A DNA stretch of 64,000 bases from Massilia sp. IC2-477 (GCF_020707265.1 NZ_JAJFEQ010000007.1:1-64000); one strand, 5' to 3'; numbered from the stretch's first letter, positions 17,203 through 27,603 are shown. A program made the numbers and translations. The notes: generated from the sequence alone by a model not told the origin.

Positions 17203-17241
17203 CGTTATGATGAACACCACGTACCGAAACAAGGAACAAAC

Positions 17242-17889
17242 ATGATCACTCCCGCCCTCTCCGGCAGCCTGTTCGTCGTCGCCGCACCAAGCGGCGCCGG
17301 CAAATCGACCCTGGTCAACGCCCTGCTGAAGCTGGAACCGGGCATCAAGCTGTCGATCTCGACCACCACCCGTCCGCCGCGTCCGGGCGAGCAGGATGGC
17401 CGCGAGTACCATTTCACGACGGCGGAAGACTTCGTCTCGCGCGCCGACCGCGGCGAATTTCTGGAATGGGCGGAAGTGCACGGCAACTACTACGGCACCA
17501 GCCGCCTGACCGTGGAACAGGAAATGAAGCTGGGCACCGACATCCTGCTGGAGATCGACTGGCAGGGCGCGCGCCAGGTCAGGAAGCAGTTCCCCGACGC
17601 GGCCGGCATCTTCATCCTGCCGCCGTCGATCGAGGCCCTGGAGGAGCGCCTGCACAAGCGCGGCACCGACGAGCCCCACATCATCACCCGTCGCCTGCTG
17701 GCCGCCGGGGGGGAGATCGCTCACGCTCCGGAGTTCGAGTATGCTATCATCAACGAAGAGTTCAACGTCGCCCTCGCGGAACTGCAGGCGATTGTCAAAG
17801 CGACACGTTGCCGTTTCGCCCAACAGGCCGCGCGCAACGCCGACTTGTTTGCCCAGCTGGGAATCCACGCGCAACAACCAACGTTATAA
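17242..17889 (+). CDS. gmk: Guanylate kinase
   Basis: A 215-residue kinase converting GMP to GDP with ATP. P-loop APSGAGKST (residues 15-23), the [16 protein letters not shown]-binding segment and [15 protein letters not shown] are diagnostic. The ATG at 17242 has an AAGGAA ribosome site. It precedes rpoZ and spoT, the conserved gmk-rpoZ-spoT order of proteobacteria, which groups guanine-nucleotide synthesis with ppGpp metabolism. Confidence 0.97.
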   Translation: MITPALSGSLFVVAAPSGAGKSTLVNALLKLEPGIKLSISTTTRPPRPGEQDGREYHFTTAEDFVSRADRGEFLEWAEVHGNYYGTSRLTVEQEMKLGTDILLEIDWQGARQVRKQFPDAAGIFILPPSIEALEERLHKRGTDEPHIITRRLLAAGGEIAHAPEFEYAIINEEFNVALAELQAIVKATRCRFAQQAARNADLFAQLGIHAQQPTL

Positions 17890-17937
17890 GCGCGGCGCCG
17901 CAAGGTTTGCCGCAATATTGTCCATTCAGGAGTGACC

Positions 17938-18141
17938 ATGGCCCGCATTACCATCGAAGATTGCCTCAAGAACGTCCCGAACCGCTTCCAGCTGACCCTG
18001 GCCGCGACCTATCGCGCACGCCAGCTGCTGCAGGGCCACACCCCGAAGGTCGAAGCCAAGGACAAGCCGACCGTCGTCGCGCTGCGCGAAATCGCCGCCG
18101 GTAAAGTCGGCCTGGAAATGCTGAAAAAGGTGCCGATGTAA
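17938..18141 (+). CDS. rpoZ: RNA polymerase omega subunit
   Basis: A 67-residue omega subunit, shorter than the 91 of E. coli but typical of Burkholderiales. [20 protein letters not shown] and [13 protein letters not shown] are the standard RpoZ start. Omega helps assemble beta-prime and forms part of a ppGpp site on RNA polymerase. The ATG at 17938 follows AGGAG with seven bases of spacing; a GTG six bases upstream is less likely. It lies 48 bases after gmk and 75 before spoT. Confidence 0.97.
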   Translation: MARITIEDCLKNVPNRFQLTLAATYRARQLLQGHTPKVEAKDKPTVVALREIAAGKVGLEMLKKVPM

Positions 18142-18216
18142 GACCCTGCTGGGGCCTGAATCCGTCATATCGATATTCTGTTATTCTGTGCCTACACTGG
18201 CTGATCGATATTACAT

Positions 18217-20460
18217 ATGAGTTTGTCTTCCCCGGATTCGACCCATCCAGGCCCCACCACTACCCGCACCAAGCGTCCGGGTAAACCGCAAGACGCCGAG
18301 GCACCGGCGCCCGCCCCGGGCGTTGCCTCGGTCACGCAGCTGATCAACAAGCTGTCCGACTACCTCACCCCCGCCGAGCTCAAGAAAGTCAAGGAAGCCT
18401 ACCGCTTCTCGGACGAGATGCACCTCGGCCAGGTGCGCAAGTCGGGCGAGCCGTATATCTCCCATCCGATCGCCGTCGCGGAAATCTGCGCCGAGTGGAA
18501 GCTCGACGCCCAGGCCATCATGGCCGCGCTGCTGCACGACGTGATCGAAGACCAGGACGTCAAGAAGGACGAGCTGATCGAGCGCTTCGGCGCCCAGGTC
18601 GCCAACATGGTCGACGGCCTGTCCAAGCTCGAGAAAATCGAATTCCAGAGCCAGATCGAGGCCCAGGCCGAGAACTTCCGCAAGATGCTGCTGGCCATGG
18701 CTTCGGACGTGCGCGTGATCCTGATCAAGCTCGCCGACCGCCTGCACAACATGCGCACCCTCGGCGTGATGGTCCCGGCCAAAAAGCGCCGCATCGCGCG
18801 CGAAACGATGGAAGTCTACGTGCCGATCGCCCACCGCCTCGGCCTGAACAACATCTACCGCGAGCTGCAGGACCTGTCCTTCTCGCACCTGTACCCGCTG
18901 CGCTACCAGACGCTGGCCAAGGCCATCAAGGCGGCGCGCGGCAACCGCCGTGAAGTGGTCAAGAAGATCCTCGAGGCGGTCAAGGCGCAGCTGGCGACGG
19001 GCGGCATCCAGGCCGAGGTCTACGGCCGCGAAAAGACCCTGTACGGCATCTATAAAAAGATGCGCAACAAGCACCTGTCGTTCTCGCAGGTGCTGGACGT
19101 GTACGGCTTCCGGGTGGTGGTCGACACCGTCCCTAACTGCTACGTGGCGCTCGGCACCCTGCACGCCCTGTACAAGCCGATGCCCGGCAAGTTCAAGGAC
19201 TACATCGCGATCCGCAAGATCAACGGCTACCAGTCGCTGCACACCACCCTGATCGGCCCCTACGGCACCCCGGTCGAGTTCCAGATCCGCACCCAGGACA
19301 TGCACCGCACCGCCGAGAGCGGCGTGGCGGCGCACTGGCTGTACAAGACGGGCGACTCGAACATGTCGGACCTGCAGCAGCGCACCCATGCCTGGCTGCA
19401 GTCGCTGCTCGACATCCAGCAGCAGACCGGCGACTCGGCCGAGTTCCTCGAGCACGTCAAGGTCGACCTGTTCCCGGATTCGGTCTACGTGTTCACGCCG
19501 AAGTCGAAGATCATCGCGCTGCCGCGCGGCGCCACCGCGCTCGACTTCGCCTACTCGATCCACACCGGCATCGGCGACCATACCGTGGCGGTCAAGATCA
19601 ACAACGAGACCCAGCCGCTGCGCACCGAACTGCACAACGGCGACATCGTCGAGATCGTCACCGATCCGGAATCGCGCCCGAGCCCGACCTGGCTGAGCTT
19701 TGTCCGCACCGGCAAGGCGCGCTCCGCGATCCGCCACCACCTGCGCACCGTGAACGTCAACGAGTCGGTCGAGCTGGGCCAGGAACTGCTGGCCGGCGCC
19801 CTGGCCGCGCGCAACATCGGCGCCGAGCTGCCGCCCGCCACGGTGGAAAAGCTGCTGGCCGAATCCTCAGCCAAATCGATGGAAGAGCTGTACGCCGACA
19901 TCGGCATCGGCAAGCGCATGCCGCAGCTGGTGGCGCGCCACATCTTCGGCCTGATGGACGCCGACCCGGAGCACAAGCCGACCAGCCTGCCGATCCCGGC
20001 CACCGACATCGACCCGGTCACGATCTACGGCAGCGAAGGCGTGTCGGTGCAGCTGGCGCCTTGCTGCCTGCCGATCCCGGGCGACCAGATCCTGGGCCAG
20101 CTGCGGCGCGACCAGGGCCTGGTGGTGCACACCTGCGACTGCCTGCCGGCCAAGCGCGTGCGCGCCAAGGAACCGGACCGCTGGATCGCCGTCCAGTGGG
20201 GCGAAGAGCTCAACCGCCGCTTCGACTGCCGCATCCGCCTGCTCATCAACAACGAGAAGGGCATCCTGGCGCGCGTGGCGGCCGAGATCGGCGAGTCCGA
20301 CGCCAACATCACCTATGTCGGCATGGACGAGGACGACGAACACCTCATGACGCAGCTGCGCTTCACCATCCAGGTCAAGGACCGGGTGCACCTGGCGCAG
20401 CTGATCCGCAACCTGCGGCGGGCCGCGGGCGTCAACCGCGTCGAGCGCGAACGCTCCTGA
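18217..20460 (+). CDS. spoT: Bifunctional (p)ppGpp synthetase/hydrolase SpoT/RelA
   Basis: A 747-residue stringent-response enzyme. The N-terminal HD hydrolase is intact (HLGQVRKSGEPYISHP, His107-Asp108 in LLHDVIED, KLADRLHNMRT). A synthetase domain follows (YGREKTLYGIYKKM, DVYGFRVVVD, KINGYQSLHTT, EFQIRTQDMH), then TGS (DLFPDSVYVFTPKSKI to HNGDIVEIVT), a linker with paired cysteines and a C-terminal ACT domain. Both catalytic halves look functional, so it likely sets ppGpp up and down, as in long Rel/SpoT proteins. The first 35 residues are Pro/Thr-rich and poorly conserved. Confidence 0.96.
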   Translation: MSLSSPDSTHPGPTTTRTKRPGKPQDAEAPAPAPGVASVTQLINKLSDYLTPAELKKVKEAYRFSDEMHLGQVRKSGEPYISHPIAVAEICAEWKLDAQAIMAALLHDVIEDQDVKKDELIERFGAQVANMVDGLSKLEKIEFQSQIEAQAENFRKMLLAMASDVRVILIKLADRLHNMRTLGVMVPAKKRRIARETMEVYVPIAHRLGLNNIYRELQDLSFSHLYPLRYQTLAKAIKAARGNRREVVKKILEAVKAQLATGGIQAEVYGREKTLYGIYKKMRNKHLSFSQVLDVYGFRVVVDTVPNCYVALGTLHALYKPMPGKFKDYIAIRKINGYQSLHTTLIGPYGTPVEFQIRTQDMHRTAESGVAAHWLYKTGDSNMSDLQQRTHAWLQSLLDIQQQTGDSAEFLEHVKVDLFPDSVYVFTPKSKIIALPRGATALDFAYSIHTGIGDHTVAVKINNETQPLRTELHNGDIVEIVTDPESRPSPTWLSFVRTGKARSAIRHHLRTVNVNESVELGQELLAGALAARNIGAELPPATVEKLLAESSAKSMEELYADIGIGKRMPQLVARHIFGLMDADPEHKPTSLPIPATDIDPVTIYGSEGVSVQLAPCCLPIPGDQILGQLRRDQGLVVHTCDCLPAKRVRAKEPDRWIAVQWGEELNRRFDCRIRLLINNEKGILARVAAEIGESDANITYVGMDEDDEHLMTQLRFTIQVKDRVHLAQLIRNLRRAAGVNRVERERS

Positions 20461-20483
20461 GCGGGCCGGCCTCGGTGCCGGCC

Positions 20484-21050
20484 TCAGTGTTTGCTTGCCT
20501 TGCCCGACGCCGCCGGCACCAGTTCCGTAAAGTCGAGCGTCTCCCCGGACAGCAGCGCCGCTTCGTCGTGGCGGTAGCCGGACAGCGCGTTCGCCAGCAT
20601 CAGCGGCACCTCGAACAGGCAATCCACATCGGCCTCCAGGCCGCCCTGCTCGTCCTGGGTCGCCTTCATTTCGGCGTGGATGGTGGCGAGCAGCGCGGGC
20701 GGCGCACCGTCCACGGCCAGGTGGTACAGGCCTTCGTCCGACAGGTGCGCCACATCCCACAGCTTGGCGCCATCCTTGTACTGGAAGGCGGCGCTGGCCA
20801 TGATGTGCTCCTCGACCTGGCAGCCGAGCGCTTCACCGCCCTCGGACAGGCGCGCCATGCTCTCGGCCTGGACGGCCGGGTGGGCCATGTCGTTGAAGAA
20901 GACCAGGTAGCCGCCGCCCGGCAGCGCCGCGCCGGAGACCGGGCTCTCGTTGGCTTCGTCGGGCGCCCCCGTGTCGGCCAGTCCCAGCTGGGCCAGGATG
21001 TCCTCCTTCGATTTGCCGCGTATCGCGATCCAGGCGATCGAGAATCCCAT
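20484..21050 (-). CDS. Uncharacterised cytoplasmic protein
   Basis: A 188-residue protein with no signal peptide or membrane helix. It begins MGFSIAWIAIRGKSKEDIL and contains ALPGGGYLVFFNDMAH and LWDVAHLSDEGLYHLAVDGA. I do not recognise a named domain, although such proteins occur among proteobacterial hypotheticals. Codon use matches the neighbours. The ATG at 21050 is chosen because sequence before it is not protein-like. It is convergent with spoT (23-base gap, with a GGCCGG/CCGGCC hairpin) and divergent from the hybrid kinase. Confidence 0.75.
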   Translation of the reverse strand: MGFSIAWIAIRGKSKEDILAQLGLADTGAPDEANESPVSGAALPGGGYLVFFNDMAHPAVQAESMARLSEGGEALGCQVEEHIMASAAFQYKDGAKLWDVAHLSDEGLYHLAVDGAPPALLATIHAEMKATQDEQGGLEADVDCLFEVPLMLANALSGYRHDEAALLSGETLDFTELVPAASGKASKH

Positions 21051-21183
21051 GTGTGCATCCTTTCGAAACGTTGAACTGCCGGGGTCCGACAGTGTGGGGC
21101 AAGGGGCATCGCTTGGCAAATCGCCGGCTTGCAATCGTGCCGACGCGCTATGATGTCGCCATTCTCTTTTCGCGCTGGACACT

Positions 21184-23145
21184 ATGCTCTCATTGGACCA
21201 GATCCAGGCCGTCTTCAACAGCTCGACAATTCCCACGGCCCTGTTTTCGCCATCCACGGACCCCGTCTTCGTCGCCGTCAATGACGCCTTCCTGCGCACC
21301 AGCACCCGCAGCCGCGAAGAACTGCTGGGCATGCGCCTGTTCGCCGCCTTCGAGGCCCCCGGCGAAAGTGCCGAGAATCCCAGCGCCAGCGCCCTGCGCG
21401 ACTCGATCGCGCAGGCCATCCGCACCGGCCAGCCGCAGACCATGCCGGCCCAGCACTATCCGATCCTGGTCAGGCAGGCCGACGGCAGCGAACGCTTCGA
21501 GGAGCGCTACTGGAATGCGGTCAATGCGCCGGTCTTCGACGCGGCCGGCCAGCTGATCTTCATCCTGCACTACACGCTCGACATCACCCAGCAGGTCAAG
21601 GCCCAGGAGCAGCACCGCGCCACGACGGAGCTCTACAGCAAACTGATCGAATCGATGGACAACGGCTTCTGCCTGGTCGACATCCGCTACGACGAGGACG
21701 GCAAGCCGGTCGATTACCGCTTCCTCGACATCAATCCCGCCTTCGAGGCCCAGACCGGCCTGGTGGGCGCGCGCGGCAAGTATGTGCGCGAGCTGGTGCC
21801 GGGCCTGACCGATACCCATTGGGCCGAGTTGTACAGCAGCGTGGCCCTGACCGGCAAGCCGCTGCGCCTGGTCGAGGAACCATCGCCGATCGGACGCTGG
21901 TTCAACATCTACGCCACGCGCGTGGGCGACCCGGCGCTGGGCAAGGTGGCGGTGCTGTTCACCGACGTCACCGAAAGCCGGCGCACGCGCGACGACCTGC
22001 GCAGCCTCGCGAGCGACCTGGCCAACGAGAACCGCCGCAAGACCGAGTTCCTGGCGACCCTGGCGCATGAACTGCGCAACCCGCTGGCGCCGCTGCGCAC
22101 CGGTCTGGACCTGCTGCGCATGGCGGGCGCGACGCCACCGCCGCGGGTTCATGAAATGATGGACCGGCAGCTGAACCAGCTGGTGCACCTGATCGACGAC
22201 CTGCTCGACATCGCCCGCATCAACAGCGGCAAGGTGCAGCTCAGGCGCGAACGGATCGCGCTGCGCGACGTCATCGACAGCGCGGTCGAGACGGCGTCGC
22301 CACCCATCCGCGCCGCCGGGCACACGCTCGATGTTTCGGTGCCGGAGGCGCCGCTGGTGCTCGATGCCGACCCGGCGCGCCTGGCCCAGGTCCTGAGCAA
22401 CCTGCTCACCAACGCGGCCAAGTACACGCCCGCGGGCGGGCGCATCTCGATCGCCGTGGAAAGCGACCGGGAGCGCGTGCGCATCGGCGTCACCGACACC
22501 GGCATCGGCATCCCGGCCGACGCCCTGCCCGGCGTGTTCGACATGTTCAGCCAGGTGTCGCGCAACATGGGGCGCGCCCAGGGCGGGCTGGGAATCGGCC
22601 TGTCGCTGGTGCGCAGCCTGGTCGAAATGCATGAGGGAACGGTGCGCGCCGAGAGTGCCGGCGAAGGACAAGGCAGCAGCTTCATCGTGGAACTGCCGCT
22701 TGCCGCTGCCGCCTCGCCTCAGGCCCAGGCTCCGTCCCGCGCCGATGCCGCCGCCATCGGCGCGGGACGCAGTCTGCGCATCCTGGTGGCGGACGACAAT
22801 ATCGACGCCGCGAAGACGATCAAGGCCCTGCTGCAGGCCAGCGGCCACGAAGTCGACGCCGTGCACGACGGGCGCCGCGCACTGGAGCTGGCGCTGGCGG
22901 CCCACTACGACCTGGCGATCCTCGATATCGGCATGCCGGGACTGAGCGGCTACGAGGTGGCGGCCGCGCTGCGCGGCAGCGCCGGCCGCCCGGACATCTA
23001 CCTGGCCGCGCTCACCGGATGGGGTTCCGAAGAGGACCAGGCGCGCGCCCGTGCCGCCGGTTTCGACGCCCACCTGACGAAACCCGCCAGCCTGGCCGAA
23101 CTCCAGCGCCTGCTGGCCGCCCTGCCCGAGGGCAGGCGCGCTTAG
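21184..23145 (+). CDS. PAS-containing hybrid sensor histidine kinase/response regulator
   Basis: A 653-residue soluble sensor. Two PAS domains (about 5-130 and 145-265) are followed by HisKA with phospho-acceptor His295 in LAHELRNPLAPL, HATPase (DTGIGIPADALPGVFDMF and GGLGIGLSLVRSLVEMHEG, about 395-505) and a C-terminal receiver with Asp581 in AILDIGMPGLSG. No transmembrane segment is seen, so it senses a cytoplasmic cue. There is no output domain; phosphate may pass to an Hpt protein elsewhere or the receiver may act as a sink. It is convergent with the chemoreceptor gene, 16 bases apart. Confidence 0.92.
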   Translation: MLSLDQIQAVFNSSTIPTALFSPSTDPVFVAVNDAFLRTSTRSREELLGMRLFAAFEAPGESAENPSASALRDSIAQAIRTGQPQTMPAQHYPILVRQADGSERFEERYWNAVNAPVFDAAGQLIFILHYTLDITQQVKAQEQHRATTELYSKLIESMDNGFCLVDIRYDEDGKPVDYRFLDINPAFEAQTGLVGARGKYVRELVPGLTDTHWAELYSSVALTGKPLRLVEEPSPIGRWFNIYATRVGDPALGKVAVLFTDVTESRRTRDDLRSLASDLANENRRKTEFLATLAHELRNPLAPLRTGLDLLRMAGATPPPRVHEMMDRQLNQLVHLIDDLLDIARINSGKVQLRRERIALRDVIDSAVETASPPIRAAGHTLDVSVPEAPLVLDADPARLAQVLSNLLTNAAKYTPAGGRISIAVESDRERVRIGVTDTGIGIPADALPGVFDMFSQVSRNMGRAQGGLGIGLSLVRSLVEMHEGTVRAESAGEGQGSSFIVELPLAAAASPQAQAPSRADAAAIGAGRSLRILVADDNIDAAKTIKALLQASGHEVDAVHDGRRALELALAAHYDLAILDIGMPGLSGYEVAAALRGSAGRPDIYLAALTGWGSEEDQARARAAGFDAHLTKPASLAELQRLLAALPEGRRA

Positions 23146-23161
23146 GGCCGACGCGTTTAAG

Positions 23162-24760
23162 TCAGGCCGCGGCCAGCGCCGGCCGCACGCGCGCCGCCGG
23201 CTGCGCCTGCACCTGTGCGCCGCGTTCGAGGCGGAAGGTGCCCACCACCTGCGACAGCGCGGCAGCCTGTTCCTGCATTGCCGCGGCGGCCGCCGCGGCT
23301 TCTTCGACCAGGGCCGCGTTCTGCTGGGTCACGCGGTCCATCTCGACGATCGCCCCGTTTACCTGTTCGATGCCGGCGCGCTGCTCCTCGCTGGCGTTGG
23401 CGATCTCGTTCATGATGACGGTCACCTGGCCGATGCTGCGCACGATCTCCTGCATCGTCACGCCGGTGCGGTCGACCTGGCCGCTGCCTTCGGCCACCCG
23501 GGCGACGGAGTCGTCGATCAGTGCCTTGATTTCCTTGGCCGCGCTGGCCGAGCGGTGCGCCAGGTTGCGCACCTCGGTCGCCACCACCGCGAAGCCGCGC
23601 CCCTGCTCGCCGGCGCGCGCCGCTTCCACCGCGGCGTTCAGCGCCAGGATATTGGTCTGGAAGGCGATGCCATCAATGACGCCGATGATGTCGGCGATCT
23701 TGCTGGAGGCCGTGTTGATCGCCCCCATGGTGGCCACCACCTCGGCCACCATCTCGCCGCCCTGGCCGGCGATCATCGCGGCCTCGCCCGCCAGGCGGTT
23801 GGCCTGGCGCGCATTGTCGGCGTTCTGCTTGACGGTCGAGGTCAGCTCTTCCATCGAGGCCGCGGTCTCTTCCAGCGCGCTGGCCTGCTGCTCGGTGCGG
23901 CGCGACAGGTCCTGGTTGCCGGCCGCGATTTCACTGGAGGCAACCGTGATCGCGCCGGTGCCTTCGCGCACCTGGCCGACGATGCCGGCCAGGCCGTCGT
24001 TCATGACGCTCAGTGCGCGCATCAGCTGGCCGGTCTCGTCGCGGCCGTGGGCGACGATGTGGCTACTCAAGTCGCCAGAGGCGACTTTCTCCGCGACCGC
24101 GACGGCGGCGCGGATCGGGACCGTGATCGAGCGGCTGATCAGCCAGGCGCAGGCGATGCCCAGCGCGAGGGCCGCCAGGCCCAGCGCGCTCAGGAGCACG
24201 CGGGTGGCGGAATAGGAATCGAGGATCGAGGCGGCGACGCCGTCGGCGGCACTGATCTGCATCGTCGCCAGCTTGTCGACGGCCGCACGGAACGCGGCGC
24301 TACGGGGCACCAGCTGCTCGCGGTAAACCGTCGTTGCCAGTTCATGGTCACCGGCCAGCTTGGCCTTGAACACGGCGTCGCGCGCCGCCAGGTAGCCGTC
24401 GCGCCCCGCCTTGACCGCCTTGAACTGTTCCTTGACGGCCGGATTGCGCAGCGAGCCTTCGATCTCGTTCTGCAGCTCGGTCGAGCGGGCCGACACGCGC
24501 TTCATGCGCTCGGCCATCTCGACGGCGACTGCCGGATCGGTGGCCGCGAATACGGTTTCCATCCGCGCATTGTTCAGCTCGATGAGCTTGCCCCACTCGG
24601 CCACGTTGCGCTGATTCTTGATGCTGGTGTGGACCAGGCGGTAGGTCATGTCGCCCGCCGACTGCATGCGCGCCAGCGCGCTCAGGGTCACGACGAGCAA
24701 GAGGGACAGGACGATGGCAAAGCCGAGGCCGAGGCGGGCGCCGATCTTGAGGTTTTTCAC
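23162..24760 (-). CDS. Methyl-accepting chemotaxis protein, four-helix-bundle sensor
   Basis: A 532-residue chemoreceptor. Transmembrane helices at about 9-30 and 189-210 flank a periplasmic helical domain of about 155 residues (4HB_MCP type; [18 protein letters not shown]). HAMP follows ([23 protein letters not shown]), then the signalling domain with hairpin tip [20 protein letters not shown], which binds CheA/CheW. Candidate methylation helices flank it. The start is the GTG at 24760 ([14 protein letters not shown]), preceded by AAGGA; longer ATG extensions would bury the first membrane helix. The ligand is not predictable. It links to the flagellar genes functionally, not by operon. Confidence 0.95.
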   Translation of the reverse strand: MKNLKIGARLGLGFAIVLSLLLVVTLSALARMQSAGDMTYRLVHTSIKNQRNVAEWGKLIELNNARMETVFAATDPAVAVEMAERMKRVSARSTELQNEIEGSLRNPAVKEQFKAVKAGRDGYLAARDAVFKAKLAGDHELATTVYREQLVPRSAAFRAAVDKLATMQISAADGVAASILDSYSATRVLLSALGLAALALGIACAWLISRSITVPIRAAVAVAEKVASGDLSSHIVAHGRDETGQLMRALSVMNDGLAGIVGQVREGTGAITVASSEIAAGNQDLSRRTEQQASALEETAASMEELTSTVKQNADNARQANRLAGEAAMIAGQGGEMVAEVVATMGAINTASSKIADIIGVIDGIAFQTNILALNAAVEAARAGEQGRGFAVVATEVRNLAHRSASAAKEIKALIDDSVARVAEGSGQVDRTGVTMQEIVRSIGQVTVIMNEIANASEEQRAGIEQVNGAIVEMDRVTQQNAALVEEAAAAAAAMQEQAAALSQVVGTFRLERGAQVQAQPAARVRPALAAA

Positions 24761-25025
24761 TGCTGGATTCCTTCTGGATGCTGATGGCGCCGTAGCGCGC
24801 GCAGACTGGATGAAACGGGCCGTATGCCGTCGAGGCGCAGGATAGCATTGCCACCCTGCAATATTGGTGCAATGCGGCAATTTCGCAACTCAGGGAAATC
24901 ACGTATAGGCCCGTGCGGGAATGCATCCGGCCGACGCAGCCCGGCCTTCCTTGACGCTGGCAGGACCATGCTCTATCTTAACGGCCAGAAACCGGCCGCA
25001 GCCGCCCTCCCCGCAGGAACCATCG

Positions 25026-27197
25026 ATGCCTCCCGCCACTGACGACATCCAGCAGCTCGCCGACGAGGCGCTGCACGCAGCACTCAACGAGCTCGAAGCC
25101 GGCCAGGCCGCGCAGGCCGAGGCACTGTTCAGCGCCGTCCTCGAACTCCAGCCGCAGCGCGCCGAGGCCCACTTCGGACTCGGCCTGCTGCAACGCCGCG
25201 CGGGCGACGCGGGCGCGGCGATCCCGCACTTCGCCAACGCGCTGCAGGCGGCGCCGCAGGAAGCATCTTTCTGGATCGCCTACCTCGACGCGCTGATGGA
25301 GGCGCGCCAGTACGCCACGGCGCGCGAACTGCTTGCGCTCGGCCACGCCCAAGGCCTCGAAGGTCCCGAGATCGAGGCGTTCGAGCAGCAGCTGGCGCAG
25401 CGCGGCGAGCCGCCGGACGCACGCATCGAAGCTGCCGGCACCCTGTACAAGCATGGCAAGAAGGAAGCGGCAGCCAGGCTGGCGCGTGCACTGACCGAGG
25501 AATTTCCCCAGCACCCGTTTGGCTGGCGCGTCCTCGGTGGTGTTCACTACGCCAAGCGGGAATACCCGGAGGCGCTGGCGGCGATGACCAAGGCGGCCGC
25601 CTACGATCAGGATGACGCCGAAACCCTGTGCAACCTGGGTCTGATGCTGCGCGGGGCCGGCCAGCTGGAGGAAGCGAAAGCCGTGCTCGAGCGCGCTGCC
25701 GAACTCGAACCGGGCAACATCAATGCCCATAACCACCTGGCCGCGACGCTGCAGGAAATGGGCCGGCCGACCGAAGCCCACGCCGCCGCCAGTGCTGCGC
25801 TGGCGATCGATCCCGACGACACGGGCGCCCTCGCCAGCATCGCCGTGATCCTCGACAACCTGGGCCGGGCCGAGGAAGCCATCGCGGCCTACCGGCGCGT
25901 GCTGGCGCGGGAACCGGATCATTCGAATGCCTACGGCAACCTGCTGTTCTGCATGAGCCACACGGAGGGCGTCACGCCGGAGGAGCTGTTTGCCGAACAT
26001 GTCCGCTTCGGCCAGAATTTTGCAAGCCGCTTCAAGCCGGCGCGCAAATGGCGCAACACGCGCGAACCGGGACGGCTGCTGCGGATCGGCTTCGTGTCCG
26101 GCGACCTGCGCAACCACGCGGTGGCCAGTTTTATCGCGCCGATGTTCCGGGAGCTGGGCAAGCGCCCTGGCCTGGAAGTGCACGTCTATTACACCCATCC
26201 GGTCAACGACGACACCACCGCCGGGCTGCGCAGCCATGTCGCGCACTGGCATGACGCCAGTCCGCTCGACGACGACGCGCTGGAAGCCCGGATTCGCGAA
26301 GACGGCATCGACATCCTGATCGACATGAGCGGCCATACCGCCTACAACCGCCTGCACGTATTCGCGCGCAAGCCGGCACCGATCCAGGTCTCCTGGCTGG
26401 GTTACCCAGGCACCACCGGCCTGGCGACCGTGGATTACTACCTGGCCGACAGCGTCATGATGCCGCGCGGGAAGTACGATCACCTGTTCACGGAAGCGCT
26501 GGTCCAGCTCCCGGTGGGCGCACCCTTCGAACACCCACAGGACGCGCCGCCGATCACTCCGCTGCCGGCGCTGGAGAACGGTTATCTTACTTTCGGTAGC
26601 TTTAACCGACTCAGCAAGATCAGCCGGCAGGTGATCGCGTTGTGGGGTGAGCTGCTGCGCGCGCTGCCGGATGCGCGGCTCGTGGTCGCCGGCATGCCGA
26701 TCGAAGGAGGCGGGCACGAGCAGCTCGCCGGCTGGCTGCAGGAAGAAGGCATCGAGGCCGCGCGCATCAGCTTCCATCCGCGCTCCGCCACCCCCGACTA
26801 CCTGGCGATGCATGGCGGGATCGATATCTGCCTCGACACCTTCCCCTACTCCGGCGGGACCACGACGCTGTTCGCCCTCTACATGGGCGTGCCGACACTG
26901 ACATTGGAAGGCCGGACAATCGCAGGGCGGCAAGGCACCTCGATCCTCACCCACCATGGCCTGCCGCAATTCATCGCCAGCGATGCTGCCGATTTCGTGG
27001 CCAAGGGGCTGGCTGCGAGCCGCGACCTCGCGGCCCTGGCTGACATCCGTGCAGGCTTGCGCATGCGTTCGCCAAGTGTCGAGGCCATCACCGACGCCTT
27101 CGAGTACGCGCTGCGCCACATGTGGGAACGCTGGTGCGCGGGCCTGCCGGCGGCGGGCTTCGAAGTACCGGCGCAGCATCCGCTGCAGCCGGATTGA
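25026..27197 (+). CDS. TPR-containing O-GlcNAc-transferase-like glycosyltransferase (SPINDLY type)
   Basis: A 723-residue protein. Residues 1-310 contain several tetratricopeptide repeats (for example AETLCNLGLMLRGAGQLEEA, NINAHNHLAATLQEMGRPTE). Residues 345-710 form a family-41 glycosyltransferase: GFVSGDLRNHAV with His364, DILIDMSGHTAYNRL, QVSWLGYPGTTG, FGSFNRLSKIS with Lys531 (equivalent to the UDP-contacting lysine of eukaryotic OGT), and DTFPYSGGTTT. It probably transfers GlcNAc or another sugar to Ser/Thr of cytoplasmic proteins. The ATG at 25026 follows AGGAA. It stands alone upstream of a VOC gene; targets are unknown, but flagellin is a reasonable candidate because of the nearby cluster. 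Confidence 0.9.
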   Translation: MPPATDDIQQLADEALHAALNELEAGQAAQAEALFSAVLELQPQRAEAHFGLGLLQRRAGDAGAAIPHFANALQAAPQEASFWIAYLDALMEARQYATARELLALGHAQGLEGPEIEAFEQQLAQRGEPPDARIEAAGTLYKHGKKEAAARLARALTEEFPQHPFGWRVLGGVHYAKREYPEALAAMTKAAAYDQDDAETLCNLGLMLRGAGQLEEAKAVLERAAELEPGNINAHNHLAATLQEMGRPTEAHAAASAALAIDPDDTGALASIAVILDNLGRAEEAIAAYRRVLAREPDHSNAYGNLLFCMSHTEGVTPEELFAEHVRFGQNFASRFKPARKWRNTREPGRLLRIGFVSGDLRNHAVASFIAPMFRELGKRPGLEVHVYYTHPVNDDTTAGLRSHVAHWHDASPLDDDALEARIREDGIDILIDMSGHTAYNRLHVFARKPAPIQVSWLGYPGTTGLATVDYYLADSVMMPRGKYDHLFTEALVQLPVGAPFEHPQDAPPITPLPALENGYLTFGSFNRLSKISRQVIALWGELLRALPDARLVVAGMPIEGGGHEQLAGWLQEEGIEAARISFHPRSATPDYLAMHGGIDICLDTFPYSGGTTTLFALYMGVPTLTLEGRTIAGRQGTSILTHHGLPQFIASDAADFVAKGLAASRDLAALADIRAGLRMRSPSVEAITDAFEYALRHMWERWCAGLPAAGFEVPAQHPLQPD

Positions 27198-27216
27198 ACC
27201 TCAACAGGAAAACAAC

Positions 27217-27603
27217 ATGAAACGGGTGACGGGCATCGGCGGGATCTTCTTCAACGCGCAGGACCCGGTCGCGCTGCGCGCCTGGTACGCGCGCCACCTG
27301 GGCATCGACGTACAGGACTGGGGCGGCGCCGCCCTCCTCTGGAACGAGGAGGCGCGCAAGCCGGATGGCGGGATGACCGTCTGGTCAATCGGCCAGGCCG
27401 GCAACGAACACTTCGCCCCCGGCCGGGCCAACTTCATGATCAATTACCGGGTCGCCGACCTGGACGCCCTGCTGCAGGCCCTGCGCGACGAGGGCTGCAA
27501 TGTGCTGGACAAGACCGACGACTCGGAATTCGGCAAGTTCGGCTGGGTCATCGACCCCGAGGGCAACAAGGTCGAGCTGTGGGAGCCGCCCGCGGGGCAG
27601 TAA
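27217..27603 (+). CDS. VOC-superfamily (glyoxalase-like) protein
   Basis: A 128-residue single vicinal-oxygen-chelate domain. It contains GIFFNAQDPVALRAWYARHL, an N-terminal beta-alpha-beta motif typical of glyoxalase/bleomycin-resistance-like proteins, and ends FGWVIDPEGNKVELWEPP, the usual C-terminal metal-ligand (Glu) strand. Which reaction it catalyses cannot be told. The start at 27217 follows CAGGAAAAC, 19 bases after the glycosyltransferase stop, so co-transcription is possible. Confidence 0.88.
   Translation: MKRVTGIGGIFFNAQDPVALRAWYARHLGIDVQDWGGAALLWNEEARKPDGGMTVWSIGQAGNEHFAPGRANFMINYRVADLDALLQALRDEGCNVLDKTDDSEFGKFGWVIDPEGNKVELWEPPAGQ

Noticed and set aside
24978..27179. A 733-codon minus-strand open frame opposite the glycosyltransferase
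   Set aside because: The plus strand encodes TPR and GT41 motifs in order; the reverse frame has none.
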